Position numbers and translations under genes: made by a program. Shown piece after piece: positions 35,652-45,600 of a stretch of DNA of 64,000 nt. The DNA is from Acidimicrobium ferrooxidans (GTDB lineage: Bacteria > Actinomycetota > Geothermincolia > Fen-727 > Anoxymicrobiaceae), in assembly GCA_020723485.1 (NCBI GenBank), contig DYIU01000002.1, positions 467,543 through 531,542 on the forward strand, given 5' to 3'. How positions within the stretch are numbered: the first letter of the stretch is position 1; every line of letters starts with the position of its first letter. A model generated the notes under the pieces. It had not been told where the DNA came from. It did no database searches and saw only the letters and a program-made list of their open reading frames with translations.

Positions 35652-37784
35652 CTACCCCCCAAGTGTCATTCTGACATCCACGCAGGCGCAGCCACCGCCC
35701 GCATTGTAGACCATGAGTGGATTGATGTCCATTTCGCTCAAAACACGGTTATCCTGGGCCAGGCGCGAGATGCGGAGCAGCACGTTTTCGACCGCTTCGA
35801 TGTCCACCGGCTCCTCCCCCCGCACCCCCCGCAGCAGCGGGTAAGCTCTCAGTTCATGCAGCATCCGAGACGCGTCCCAGGTGCTGATCGGGGCCAGCCT
35901 GAACGCGACGTCTCTGAACGCCTCGACGTATATTCCCCCCAGTCCGACCATCACCAGCGGCCCGAACTGCGGGTCTTTAGCCATTCCGAGGATCAGCTCC
36001 TTGCCCTGCGGCACCATCTTCTGTACGGTCACCCCCAGTATCTTTGCGCCGGGCACCTCCCTGCGCGCCTGGCTCATCATGTCACCGTACGCTTCGGCGA
36101 GCTGTTTGGCGTTCCTGATGTCCAGGACGACCCCGCCGACGTCGGTCTTGTGGACTATCTGCGGTGAGACTATCTTGAGCACCACCGGGTACCCCATCTC
36201 GGCTGCCAGCCCGACCGCTGACTCCTCGTCAGGCGCAAAGCGGAGCGGGGCGTAGGGTATGCCGTACGCGTCGAGCACTCTCCGGCAGTCTTCGGGGCTG
36301 ACCTGCGTCTCCCCACGCTTCCTGTATGAGGCGAAGATCCCCGCTACCCCGGCCTTGTCGACCTGGAGCCTGGGCGACCTCGAAGACGGCCTGGCCGTCT
36401 GCAGGTGCCTCTCGTGCATCCTCCCCAGGATGAGCATGGCCTGGTCCGGGTAAGGGATATTCGGGATGCCCGCTTTCTGCAGCCTGCTCACGGGGGCGTC
36501 GACCGACCCGGAGCCCATGAAGGAGCAGATTATCGTCTTGGTCGAGTGCCTTCCCAGCCGTATCACTTCGTCTGCCGTGCGGTATATCTCGGTCATCGCC
36601 TGAGGCGTGAGTATCACCAGCACCGCGTCCACCGCCGGGTCGTCGAGGAGCGTCTCAGCGGCTATCGCGTACAGGATGGAATCGGCATCCCCGAGCACGT
36701 CCACCGGGTTGTGCATGCTCCCGGCCGGGGGCATGTACTTCCTGAGGCTATCCAGGCTCTTCCCCGTTATCCGCGCAAGTGTCATCTCGGCTCGTTCACA
36801 GGCGTCCGAGGCGATGATCCCCGGCCCGCCGGCATTGGTGACTATCGCGACGTTGGTCCCCCGCGGGACCGGCTGTGTCGCGAGCGAACGTGAGAGCTGG
36901 ACGAGCTCCTCGACCGAGCGTGCCCGCAGCGCGGGCGCCTGCTCGCAGACCGCTTCATAGGCGGCTTCGCTTCCGGCGAGGGCCCCGGTATGAGACGAGG
37001 CGGCCTGCGCCCCCGCCTGGGTGATGCCCGCCTTGAAGATCACGACCGGCTTCTTCCTGCTCGCGGCTCGCAGTGACCTGAAAAAGCGCTCTCCGTCGGA
37101 CACGCCCTCGATGTACATCGAGATAACGGTAGTCTCGTCGTCATCGCCGAGCGCGTCGAGGAAGTCGCTCTCAACGAGGTCCGCGCTGTTGCCGAGGCTC
37201 ACCAGCTTCGAAAATCCGACGCTCTCGGAGCGAGCCCAGTCTATTAACGAGGTGCAGATGGCGCCCGACTGGCTGATAACGCCGATGGAGCCCCTCGGCG
37301 GCATCTTCCGGGCGAACGAAGCGTTCATTGGCAGGGCGGTGTTCATGATACCCAGGCAGTTCGGGCCCAGGAGCCGCATGCCGCCCTTCCGGGCGGTCCC
37401 CACAACCTCGCGCTCCAGTTCCCTTCCCTTTATGCCGACCTCCCTGAACCCGGCGGATATGACCACCGCTGCCCTGGTCCCCTTCTCGACAAGTCCCGAT
37501 ACTGCCGCCGGGACGGCCGGCGCGGGAACCACGATCAGGGCCAGGTCGGGGGTTTCGGGTATGGAGGCGACATCCTTGAAGCACTGCATGTCCTGGATGA
37601 CGTCCGCGTGGGGGTTCACGGGGAATATCCGCCCCTCGTAGCCTGACTTGATGAGGTTGGCGAGTATCGAGTAGCCGACCTTCTCGGGGTGTGAAGACGC
37701 CCCTACCACAGCTAGGGACCGAGGTTCGAAGAATCCTGCCTTGATTATGCCGCCGCTACCCGACCTCGAAGACCTGGCGGCCAT
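35652..37784 (-). CDS. ADP-forming acetate-CoA ligase, fused alpha-beta
   Basis: A 710-residue NDP-forming acyl-CoA synthetase that makes ATP from acetyl-CoA, ADP and phosphate. The alpha part ([39 protein letters not shown]) carries the phospho-His motif SSHTGALAG; the C-terminal ATP-grasp beta part has [22 protein letters not shown] and EMDINPL. Typical of fermentative archaea and anaerobic bacteria. ATG 37784 overlaps the end of rpmF by 29 bp; the conserved region starts about 12 residues later. Confidence 0.92.
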   Translation of the reverse strand: MAARSSRSGSGGIIKAGFFEPRSLAVVGASSHPEKVGYSILANLIKSGYEGRIFPVNPHADVIQDMQCFKDVASIPETPDLALIVVPAPAVPAAVSGLVEKGTRAAVVISAGFREVGIKGRELEREVVGTARKGGMRLLGPNCLGIMNTALPMNASFARKMPPRGSIGVISQSGAICTSLIDWARSESVGFSKLVSLGNSADLVESDFLDALGDDDETTVISMYIEGVSDGERFFRSLRAASRKKPVVIFKAGITQAGAQAASSHTGALAGSEAAYEAVCEQAPALRARSVEELVQLSRSLATQPVPRGTNVAIVTNAGGPGIIASDACERAEMTLARITGKSLDSLRKYMPPAGSMHNPVDVLGDADSILYAIAAETLLDDPAVDAVLVILTPQAMTEIYRTADEVIRLGRHSTKTIICSFMGSGSVDAPVSRLQKAGIPNIPYPDQAMLILGRMHERHLQTARPSSRSPRLQVDKAGVAGIFASYRKRGETQVSPEDCRRVLDAYGIPYAPLRFAPDEESAVGLAAEMGYPVVLKIVSPQIVHKTDVGGVVLDIRNAKQLAEAYGDMMSQARREVPGAKILGVTVQKMVPQGKELILGMAKDPQFGPLVMVGLGGIYVEAFRDVAFRLAPISTWDASRMLHELRAYPLLRGVRGEEPVDIEAVENVLLRISRLAQDNRVLSEMDINPLMVYNAGGGCACVDVRMTLGG

Positions 37785-37932
37785 TATAATAGCCACACTC
37801 TCTGCAGACGCGGTGGGGCAGTTTCGGCTGGTGACACTGCGGACATTCGCCAAGCGCCGGTGGTTGGAGCTTGTGGTGCGACCTGCGCGAATTCTTGTTC
37901 GACTTTGATGTTCTACGTTTCGGAACGGCCAT
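37756..37932 (-). CDS. rpmF: 50S ribosomal protein L32, zinc-ribbon type
   Basis: A 58-residue protein: [20 protein letters not shown], then a zinc ribbon with CPQC and CREC pairs and YYNGRQV. The C+ form implies no zinc-starvation paralogue requirement. It follows yceD as in nearly all bacteria and overlaps the start of the acetate-CoA ligase gene by 29 bp. Confidence 0.96.
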   Translation of the reverse strand: MAVPKRRTSKSNKNSRRSHHKLQPPALGECPQCHQPKLPHRVCRECGYYNGRQVFEVG

Positions 37933-38012
37933 TCTGAGCCTCTTTACCTATAAAACACGCCTTACAAAGGGTAATTGAGACCGGATTCTCAGTCAAGCGG
38001 TGCACACCGGGG

Positions 38013-38567
38013 TCAGCCGGACTCGAGGCGCTTCTTCAGTTCCTCGAGCGGCTTCAGCCGGGCGTCCACGTGCCCCGTGTCACACCCGCAGGGTTCAAGG
38101 TTCAGGTTCGCCCCGCATACGTTGCACAGGCCCCTGCACGCCTCGTCGCAGACACGCACCGCCGGGAACGCAAGGCATATCGAGTCCCTGATGATCGGCT
38201 CCAGGTCCAGGACGCCGTCGGTGACCATGTACTCGGTCGCGGGCTCCTCGTCCTCCTCGAGCTCTGCTTCGCTCAGCCATAGCGCGTGCTCCCGGACCTC
38301 CAGGGACAGCCTGAACTCAAACCCCTCGAGGCAGCGGTAGCAGGCGAGGGTCACCACACCGCTGATCGAACCCGTCACTTCGACCCCACCGGCGATGCGC
38401 CTCACCTGGAACTTCCACGCGACGTCATCGCCCGGCTCGAAGTCGAGGTCATAGACATCCTCGAGACGGAGCGATCCCGTGCCGGAGACGGTCCTGCGGT
38501 CGCCGACTGACGGCAGAGCGTTCGAGACGTCGATTTGAAGGCCGCTGATGATCTGTTGGTCTTTCAT
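38013..38567 (-). CDS. yceD: YceD/DUF177 protein
   Basis: About 184 residues. DUF177 proteins lie just before rpmF and are linked to 23S rRNA maturation. The conserved cysteine sites are CYRC in the middle and CDEACRGLCNVCGANLN near the C-terminus; the acidic LSEAELEEDEE stretch lies between. ATG 38567 (second Met) is taken; 38576 is possible. Confidence 0.88.
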   Translation of the reverse strand: MKDQQIISGLQIDVSNALPSVGDRRTVSGTGSLRLEDVYDLDFEPGDDVAWKFQVRRIAGGVEVTGSISGVVTLACYRCLEGFEFRLSLEVREHALWLSEAELEEDEEPATEYMVTDGVLDLEPIIRDSICLAFPAVRVCDEACRGLCNVCGANLNLEPCGCDTGHVDARLKPLEELKKRLESG

Positions 38568-38646
38568 GGGAAACACGTGGTCGGGCTTCGCCGCCGCGAA
38601 TCAGACTCCTGCCGCGCACGATCCATGGAGCGCCTCTCCGGGCGCC

Positions 38647-39165
38647 TCAGAGCTCGTCGGGCTCCCGCTCGTACTCGAATTCCTCCTCGGCCGGCGCCTC
38701 GGTGTAGCCACGGAGCTTCTCGCGCCAGGTGCTTATCCTGGTGAGTATCTCGTCCGTAGATTCCTTGACCTCTATGAGAGAGGCCTCGAGCTCGCCGAAG
38801 ATGCGGTCGGCCACGTCCTCGGCGTCGTAGATTATCTTGCGGGCCTCTTCCTGGGCCTCGTCTATCATGTGGTCGCGCTCGAGCTCGGCCTGCTTGATTA
38901 TCTCGGTCTGTTGGACCATGTTGTCGGCGCGTTTCTCCGCAGCATCGAGGAGCTCTTCCTCCTTGCGCTGCGCCTCGGACATGATGCGGTCGCGGTCTTT
39001 CGACACCAGCCGCGCCTGCTTGAGCTCGTTCGGAAGTGTCGCCCGGATGTCATCCAGCAGGTCGTAGAACTCCGCCTCGTTGACCATCACCGAGGAGGAG
39101 AGCGGGACCCGCTTGGAGTTAGCTATGAAGTCTTCGAGCTTGTCCAGGCGAGCGAATATGTCCAT
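38647..39165 (-). CDS. DivIVA-like coiled-coil protein, SepIVA-like
   Basis: A 172-residue, highly charged, almost entirely helical protein: MDIFARLDKLEDFIANSKRVPLSSSVMVN, then a coiled coil (about residues 45-140) and an acidic tail. The conserved N-terminus and the location between coaD and yceD match the actinobacterial family that includes SepIVA (Rv2927c), a septum-site regulator. Annotated elsewhere as ATPase or F0 subunit b by coiled-coil similarity only. A role in septation or polar growth is inferred. Confidence 0.75.
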   Translation of the reverse strand: MDIFARLDKLEDFIANSKRVPLSSSVMVNEAEFYDLLDDIRATLPNELKQARLVSKDRDRIMSEAQRKEEELLDAAEKRADNMVQQTEIIKQAELERDHMIDEAQEEARKIIYDAEDVADRIFGELEASLIEVKESTDEILTRISTWREKLRGYTEAPAEEEFEYEREPDEL

Positions 39166-39171
39166 CTCCAG

Positions 39172-39681
39172 CTACTCCTTTCCCGATACGCCGGCAGCGC
39201 TCCCCTTGCCGAACCTGTTCTCCAGCCGCCTGCACACCGCGGCCGGGACCAGCCCCTTGATGCTGCCGCCGTAGGAGACGACCTCCTTGATGCCGCTCGA
39301 GCTCAGGTAAGTATACTCAGGGCTCGCCATCACGAAGAACGTCTCGATGTCTTCGTCCATCTGCCGGTTGAACTGCGCCATCTGAAACTCGAACTCGAAG
39401 TCGGACATGGCCCGCAGGCCCTTCACGATGCAACAGCAGTCGTACTGGTGCGCCACTTCGACCAGCAGACAGTCGAAGGTTATCACCTCTATGTTCTCGT
39501 GGTCCGCCAGGCACTCGTTCAGCATGGCGAGCCTCTCTTCGATGGTGAACATCGGGCTCTTCTCCGGGTTCACCGCGACAGCCACGACAACCTTGTCGAA
39601 ATGCTTCGACGTACGCAGGATCACGTCGAGATGTCCGTTGGTGACCGGGTCGAACGTCCCCGGACAGAGCGCTATCTTCAA
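39172..39681 (-). CDS. coaD: Phosphopantetheine adenylyltransferase
   Basis: A 169-residue nucleotidyltransferase of CoA synthesis. The signature CPGTFDPVTNGHLDVILR at the N-terminus, VAVAVNPEKSPMFTIEERL and EYTYLSSSGIKEVVSYGGSIKGLVP are intact. It overlaps rsmD by 4 bp; rsmD-coaD is a conserved pair. Confidence 0.96.
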   Translation of the reverse strand: MKIALCPGTFDPVTNGHLDVILRTSKHFDKVVVAVAVNPEKSPMFTIEERLAMLNECLADHENIEVITFDCLLVEVAHQYDCCCIVKGLRAMSDFEFEFQMAQFNRQMDEDIETFFVMASPEYTYLSSSGIKEVVSYGGSIKGLVPAAVCRRLENRFGKGSAAGVSGKE

Positions 39682-40259
39682 GCGTTGGACCTCCTGGCGT
39701 CTCCTGCTCCTGGTCGAATGCCGAAAAGGGAGATTATCGAATCGCCGTAGTCCCGCCGCTCATAAAGTGACCATTGGTCGGCCGGGGGCTCGTATTTCGA
39801 ATGGGGCGAGTGCCTGTATACAAGCACCCCATCCGTTTCGAGCAGCCCTCTCTCGCGGATAAGGCGAAACAACCCCTCCAGCAAGCGTTTTTCAATTCTA
39901 AAGGGGGGGTCCATAAAAATCAAACCGTACCGGCCGCGCGCGACACGCAGCCCGGCCGGAAGCTTGAGGGCGTAAACACGGCCGCGCGCGGAGAGGTGGG
40001 CGCGCTCCAGGTTGGACTTTATCGCCTCGGCCGTGGCGCGGTGCCCCTCGATGAAATCGGCCTCCAGGGCGCCCCGGCTCAGTGCTTCGATACCCAGGTT
40101 TCCGACCCCCGCGAACAGGTCCAGGACCCGGGCGCCCTCGACGCGTTCGCCGAGGGCCGCGAACATGGACTCCTTTACACGGTCGAGCACCGGCCTGACG
40201 CGGCGGTCCTTCGCCCCGTAGAGCCTGGTGCCCCTGGCAGTGCCCGCTATCACCCGCAT
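39678..40259 (-). CDS. rsmD: 16S rRNA (guanine-966-N2)-methyltransferase
   Basis: A 193-residue methyltransferase acting on 16S rRNA. MRVIAGTARGTRLYG, RPVLDRVKESMFAALG, VLDLFAGVGNLGIEALSRGA (motif I) and LIFMDPPFRIEKR (motif IV, DPPF) are intact. It lies 3 bp after recG and overlaps coaD. Confidence 0.95.
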   Translation of the reverse strand: MRVIAGTARGTRLYGAKDRRVRPVLDRVKESMFAALGERVEGARVLDLFAGVGNLGIEALSRGALEADFIEGHRATAEAIKSNLERAHLSARGRVYALKLPAGLRVARGRYGLIFMDPPFRIEKRLLEGLFRLIRERGLLETDGVLVYRHSPHSKYEPPADQWSLYERRDYGDSIISLFGIRPGAGDARRSNA

Positions 40260-40262
40260 GGC

Positions 40263-42443
40263 TCACCCCTTGAAAAGCCAGTCCAGCTCGCCGGCGAATC
40301 GGCGGTTCGCTTCCCAGCGCAGGAGGAGGTTCTCAACCTTCGAGAGGGTAGGGTCGTCGCCGACTATCGCGAACGCCTCGGCCCGCGCCTTCCGGATGAG
40401 CTCGACGTTGCGCGACAGGCGGGCGACCTTGAGGTCGGGCAGGCCGGACTGGCGCGTGCCGAACAGAGACCCCTCTCCCCTAATGCGCAGGTCGGCCTCG
40501 GCGAGCTCAAAGCCGTCGTCGTACTGCCGTATCGCTTCCATCCTCGCCTTCGCCTCCTCGGTGGTGGGGTCCGCGAAGAGGACGCAGATGGCGCGCTCCG
40601 TGCCCCGGCCGATGCGCCCGCGGAGCTGGTGGAGCTGCGCGAGCCCGAACCGGTCGGCGTTCTCGACAATCATCACGGTCGCGTTCGGCACGTCGACGCC
40701 CACCTCTACCACGACGGTCGATATGAGGATGTCTATCTCGCCGGTCTCGAACCGCTCCATCACCCCGCGCTTCTCCGCGCTCTTCATCTGGCCATGCAGC
40801 AGTTCTACCGTGCGGCCGGGGAACTCCGCCTCGAGGCGCTTCGCCTCGTCGGCGGCCGCCCTGGCCTCGAGCTTGTCGGACTCCTCGATCAGAGGGCATA
40901 TCACGAACACCTGCCTGCCCCGGGCAACCTCCCTGCCCACCATGGCAAAAGCGCCCTTGCGCTGTGATCTGTCCGCCACTACCGTTACCACGCCCTTCCT
41001 CCCGGCGGGCAGCTCGTCTATGACCGACATGTCCAGGTCGCCGAATAGGGTCATGGAGAGCGTGCGCGGTATCGGGGTCGCTGACATGTGGAGTATGTCG
41101 GGATCAGCGCCCTTCTCCGCCAGGGCGGCCCTCTGGTCCAGACCGAACCGGTGCTGCTCGTCTACGACCACCAGGCCCAGCCCGTGGAACTCCGTGCCCT
41201 CCTGGATGAGGGCGTGCGTGCCTACGATCACGTGCACCTCGCCGGTTGAGACGGCCGCAAGTATGTCTCTGGCCGTCCCGGCGGTGACCAGCTCGACGCG
41301 CACCGGCAATCCATCGAGCATCTCACTCACCCGCCTGAAGTGCTGGTGCGCGAGGACCTCGGTAGGCGCCATCATGGCGCCCTGGTAGCCGTTCTCGACG
41401 GCCTTCAGCAGTGCGAGCACCGCCACCACGGTCTTCCCCGAGCCCACTTCGCCCTGCAGGAGGCGGTTCATCTGGACGCCCCGCTCCATGTCGGAGCTTA
41501 TCTCCCGCCAGGCCCTTTCCTGGGCCGAAGTGAGCTCGAACGGGAGCGACTCGAGGAACCGGGCGGTGAGTTCCGGCGGCGCTGAGTGGGCTATTCCTCG
41601 TGCCTCAGCCTCGCGGTGCTTCCTGCGGAGGGCCAGCCCCACCTGCATCATGAATATCTCGTCGAACGCGGCACGGTAGCGCGCCCGGGCGAGCGGCTCG
41701 GGCCCGGTCGGGAAGTGCGCCTCGCGCAGGGCCTCCTCGAGGGGCATCAGTTCGAACTTCTCGCGCGTGGCCCGCGGAACGGGATCCGCCATTCCGCGCA
41801 CACTGTCGAGTGCCCGGCTCACGAGCCTCCGCAGGGAGGCCGACGTGACGCCGGAGGTCGCGGGATAGAGCGGGATGATGCGGCCGGTGTGGATTCCCTC
41901 GGCGCGGTCGTCCCCCTCCTCGCCGCCCAGGACGTCGTATGACGGGTTGACTATCTGCAGGCGGTTGTACTGGTAGGTCACCTTGCCGCTGAATGCCGCC
42001 TCGACCCCCTCGGCCAGGCGCTCCTTGTGGTACTCCTGGTTGAACCACACGCCGGAGACGTAGCCGGTGCCGTCGAATATCGTGATGGTGAGGATGTTCT
42101 TCCGGTTGCGCCCCCTGCGGCTCTCGACCTCGGCGACGCGGCCGATGACCGTCGCCTCCTCACCCTCTTTTACGCTGCCTATGGCCATCACGGTTGATCG
42201 GTCGAGGTAGCGTCGCGGAAAGTGGTACAGCAGGTCGGCGACAGTGTTTATATCGAGGGCGGCCAGCCTGCGCGCCACCGCGGGGCCCACGCCGGTAAGC
42301 GAGGTCACAGGGGCTGCGATGCGCGCCAGCGCGGCAACGGGTGGTGGCGTCTCCCGTGCGCCCGCCGCCTCGGCACCTTTGTTTCCAGGCTGACCTCTAT
42401 CCTCCGGCACGTTGATTAACACTCCTCGCAGCGTAACGTACAT
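40263..42443 (-). CDS. recG: ATP-dependent DNA helicase RecG
   Basis: A 726-residue branch-migrating helicase. The wedge OB-domain begins around SLTGVGPAVARRLAALDI; helicase motifs are EVGSGKTVVAVLALL (I), DEQHRFGLDQR (II), MSATPIPRTL (III) and QLHQLRGRIGRG (VI). The first 40 residues are unconserved, so the start could be GTG or ATG further in. It heads the recG-rsmD-coaD-sepIVA-yceD-rpmF string. Confidence 0.95.
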   Translation of the reverse strand: MYVTLRGVLINVPEDRGQPGNKGAEAAGARETPPPVAALARIAAPVTSLTGVGPAVARRLAALDINTVADLLYHFPRRYLDRSTVMAIGSVKEGEEATVIGRVAEVESRRGRNRKNILTITIFDGTGYVSGVWFNQEYHKERLAEGVEAAFSGKVTYQYNRLQIVNPSYDVLGGEEGDDRAEGIHTGRIIPLYPATSGVTSASLRRLVSRALDSVRGMADPVPRATREKFELMPLEEALREAHFPTGPEPLARARYRAAFDEIFMMQVGLALRRKHREAEARGIAHSAPPELTARFLESLPFELTSAQERAWREISSDMERGVQMNRLLQGEVGSGKTVVAVLALLKAVENGYQGAMMAPTEVLAHQHFRRVSEMLDGLPVRVELVTAGTARDILAAVSTGEVHVIVGTHALIQEGTEFHGLGLVVVDEQHRFGLDQRAALAEKGADPDILHMSATPIPRTLSMTLFGDLDMSVIDELPAGRKGVVTVVADRSQRKGAFAMVGREVARGRQVFVICPLIEESDKLEARAAADEAKRLEAEFPGRTVELLHGQMKSAEKRGVMERFETGEIDILISTVVVEVGVDVPNATVMIVENADRFGLAQLHQLRGRIGRGTERAICVLFADPTTEEAKARMEAIRQYDDGFELAEADLRIRGEGSLFGTRQSGLPDLKVARLSRNVELIRKARAEAFAIVGDDPTLSKVENLLLRWEANRRFAGELDWLFKG

Positions 42444-42592
42444 ACCTGCGTATTATCATACCCTGCGGGGATTACATCGCGTGGAGCGCTGTTCTGATGT
42501 AGCTCACCGTTTGGCGGGCGCTCAGACACCGACAGAAGGTGCCCTGATCCTGCGCTTAATCCTTTGGGCTGTGATACCGAAGCCCATCTCGA

Positions 42593-42598
42593 TATAAT
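42593..42598 (+). promoter_or_regulatory. -10 box before the surface-protein gene
   Basis: A perfect TATAAT in CTCGATATAATAC, 63 bp before the GTG start at 42661; the region 17 bp upstream (TGTGAT) is not a good -35, so it may need an activator or an alternative factor. Confidence 0.4.
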
Positions 42599-42660
42599 AC
42601 AGACAATCCTGTTGTCCATTCAGGAGTACTGCGGGAACATGTCCGCGAGAAGGCTGGGTA

Positions 42661-45600
42661 GTGACAGGGAATACTTCCAGTATCAGAGGGTTAGTAGTAA
42701 ATAGATATGGCCTGGCGTTTCTATCCTCCATCGTAGTCATCGCCTTTATCATCTTCTTGTTCTCGCTGCAGACCGCCCTTGCGGCGCCGACACCGCCGAC
42801 GGTACAGACCGACCCTGCCGGCGATAACTTTCTTGACGAGGCCATCCTTCACGGCCAGATAACGGCTACCGGGGGCGAGGACTGCGACGAGCGCGGCTTC
42901 GACTGGCGGCCGCACAGCGATTCGGCCTGGCAGTCGTGGACCGAGACGTCGGGCGGCCCTTTCGGCACCGGCTCTTACACTCACGATCTGACCGGCCTCG
43001 ATGCCGGCAGGGTATACGCATTCCGGGCCAAAGCGCACAACTCCGCGGGATGGAGCTACGGCGCTGTTCGCACTTTCAGAGTAATCGCCATAGGCACCAT
43101 GGTGACCCTGCCCGCCACCGATATCACCCCCGGTTCGGCGACCTTGAACGCGAAGCTGGTGGACGACGGGGGCTACAACCTGGGAAACCGGGCGTTCCGC
43201 TACCGCAAGGTGGGGTCTGAAACCTGGTTCAACCCGTTCGAGTCCGGCTCCTTCGGCCCGTTGGTCGCGTTCGACGACGGCTTCGAGGACGGGACACTCG
43301 ATCCTTTCTTATCCAAGAGCATTTCGCAGTGGACGGTTGACGGAGAGCAGTTCTACCTCGGTGGTCACTCCGCACGGAGCGGCTTTGTCGCGAACAATGA
43401 CATGTCCCACCTCGTCGTTCAAGCTACCGTTGCCAACGACGAGAGCACCCTCCGCTTCGCCTACCGGGTGTCAAGTGAGACAGATTCAGATTTCCTCGTT
43501 TTCTACATCGATGAAGAGGACGGGGGACGGTGGTCGGGAGAGACCGGCTGGCAGGAGTTCAGCCTGGCCATCCCCGCCGGAGAGCACAGGCTGGAATGGA
43601 TATACCAGAAGGACGGCCATGGTGGCCAGGGTCTGGATGCGGCCTGGATTGACGAAGTTCGCATAACCAGCCCCGCTTACTTCAGCATGGGTGCTCCGAA
43701 CCTTGAGCCCGGCACCACGTACGAGTGCTACTCCTACGGCTACAATCCGGCGGGTATGTCAAACGGCGGGACCCTGCAGTTCACCACAACCACCGCCGTT
43801 CCCACCATGAGCACCGGCGACGCCAGCCTCATCACCTCAATCGGCGCCACCTTGAACGGCAACATCCTGGCGGTGAACACCCTCACCCCCTGCGAAGAAC
43901 GCGGCTTCGACTGGCGCAGGCAGGGCGATACAGGATGGACTTCCTGGACGGAGAGCGGCGGTTATACCACCGGTGGCTATTCTAAGGCGATCTCCGGTCT
44001 GATCCCCGCGACCACCTATGAGGTACAAGCTAAATCCCGTAACTCCGTGGGGTGGGGCTATGGGGCTGTCAAGACGTTCACGACCGCCAACGGACCGCCC
44101 GCTGTGCAGGCCGACCCGGCGACCTCCATAGACCAGGATTCAGCGATCCTGAACGGCACCATACTCCACACGGGGGGTGTGATCTGCGACTGGCGCGGTT
44201 TCCAGTACATGCCCCTGTCAGGCCAGAACTGGCTGCCACTTGACATCGAATACGGCTCTTTCGGCACCGGTCCGTTCTCATACAACCTGTCCGGCCTGGA
44301 CCCGGGCACCTCCTATAAGTTCCGCTGCTTCGCCCACAACGCGTACGGCTATACCATGTCCAACGAATTGAATTTCACCACCAAAGCTGTCCCCACCGTC
44401 CAGAGCGCGCCGGCGATAATGATCACTGCGGATCACGCCATTCTTAACGGCGACATAACCGACACTGGAGGATTGGACATAGACGAGCGGGGTTTCGAAT
44501 GGCACCAGCAGGGTGACCCCGGCGGGTGGCAGTCCTGGACCGAGGCCCCCGGTCCGTACGGTACTGGCATATTCTATCGCTATATTGACGGCCTGCTCCC
44601 GTACACCACCTACGAGTTCAAAGCCAAAGCGCGCAACGCGGCCGGCTGGGCCTACGGCGGCACGCTCACGTTCAGAACCCTTGCCCTTGCTCCAACCGTC
44701 ACAACCGACCCCGCCACCGATATCGGGGAGGGCTACGGGATGCTGCACGGGAATATCACCGGCATCGGGGGGCAGCAATGCGACATTTACACTTTTGAAT
44801 GGCGCGGGCCCGGAGAGAGCTGGAATTCCTGGTCGCAGGGCCAGGAAGGTGTCCCGCAATTCGGCACGGGGTCCTTCTCATACCATTGCGGACCATACGA
44901 TCCGGGTACCACCATCGAATTCCGTTTCAAAGCCCACAACTCAGCGGGCTGGACGAACGGGGACACGCTCTCTTTTACCACTCTGCATCCGGCGGTCATG
45001 CGCACCGACCCCGCGACGGATGTGACCATCAATTCCGCGGTCCTGCATGGTGAGATACTGGACACCGGGGGAATCGACTGTGACCAGCGAGGCTTCTACG
45101 TGCGCAAGGTGGGTGCGCCCGAATGGAATGGAGCAGTCGATCCCGGGGCCTTCCCGGCGGGACCCTACAGCAAGACCGTTAGCGGCCTGGACCCGGGGTG
45201 CGATTACGAGTTCAAGGCCTATGCTTATACTCCCTATACCAGCGCCCAGGGTTTCGGGGATGTCCTGACCTTCAGGACGGCTATGCCCTCCGCCGTTCAG
45301 ACAGAAACGGCTACCGATGTCGCCACCACCTCCGCCGATATCCATGGGCTGATCACGGACGCCGGTGGGGAAAACTGCGACCAGCACGGCTTCGAGTGGC
45401 GCAAACAAGGCGACGTGGACTGGCTCGGCTGGTCGGAGACCGGCGATTACCCTGCGGACATCAGGTTGTCCGACGGTTTCGAGGACGGCACAGTGCCACC
45501 CTTCTGGACCGGCGGTGCAGGTTATAGTCCCTGGGCAGTAATCGCGGGCGGCGCCGGCGGCAGTGCGTACTGCGCGAAGAGCCCGGTCATCTCCGACACG

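Noticed and set aside
37990-38024. GGGGTCAG at the yceD end as a further element copy
   Set aside because: Only the 8-bp core is present (ACCGGGGTCAGCCGG) without GCAAC arms; may be chance in GC-rich DNA.
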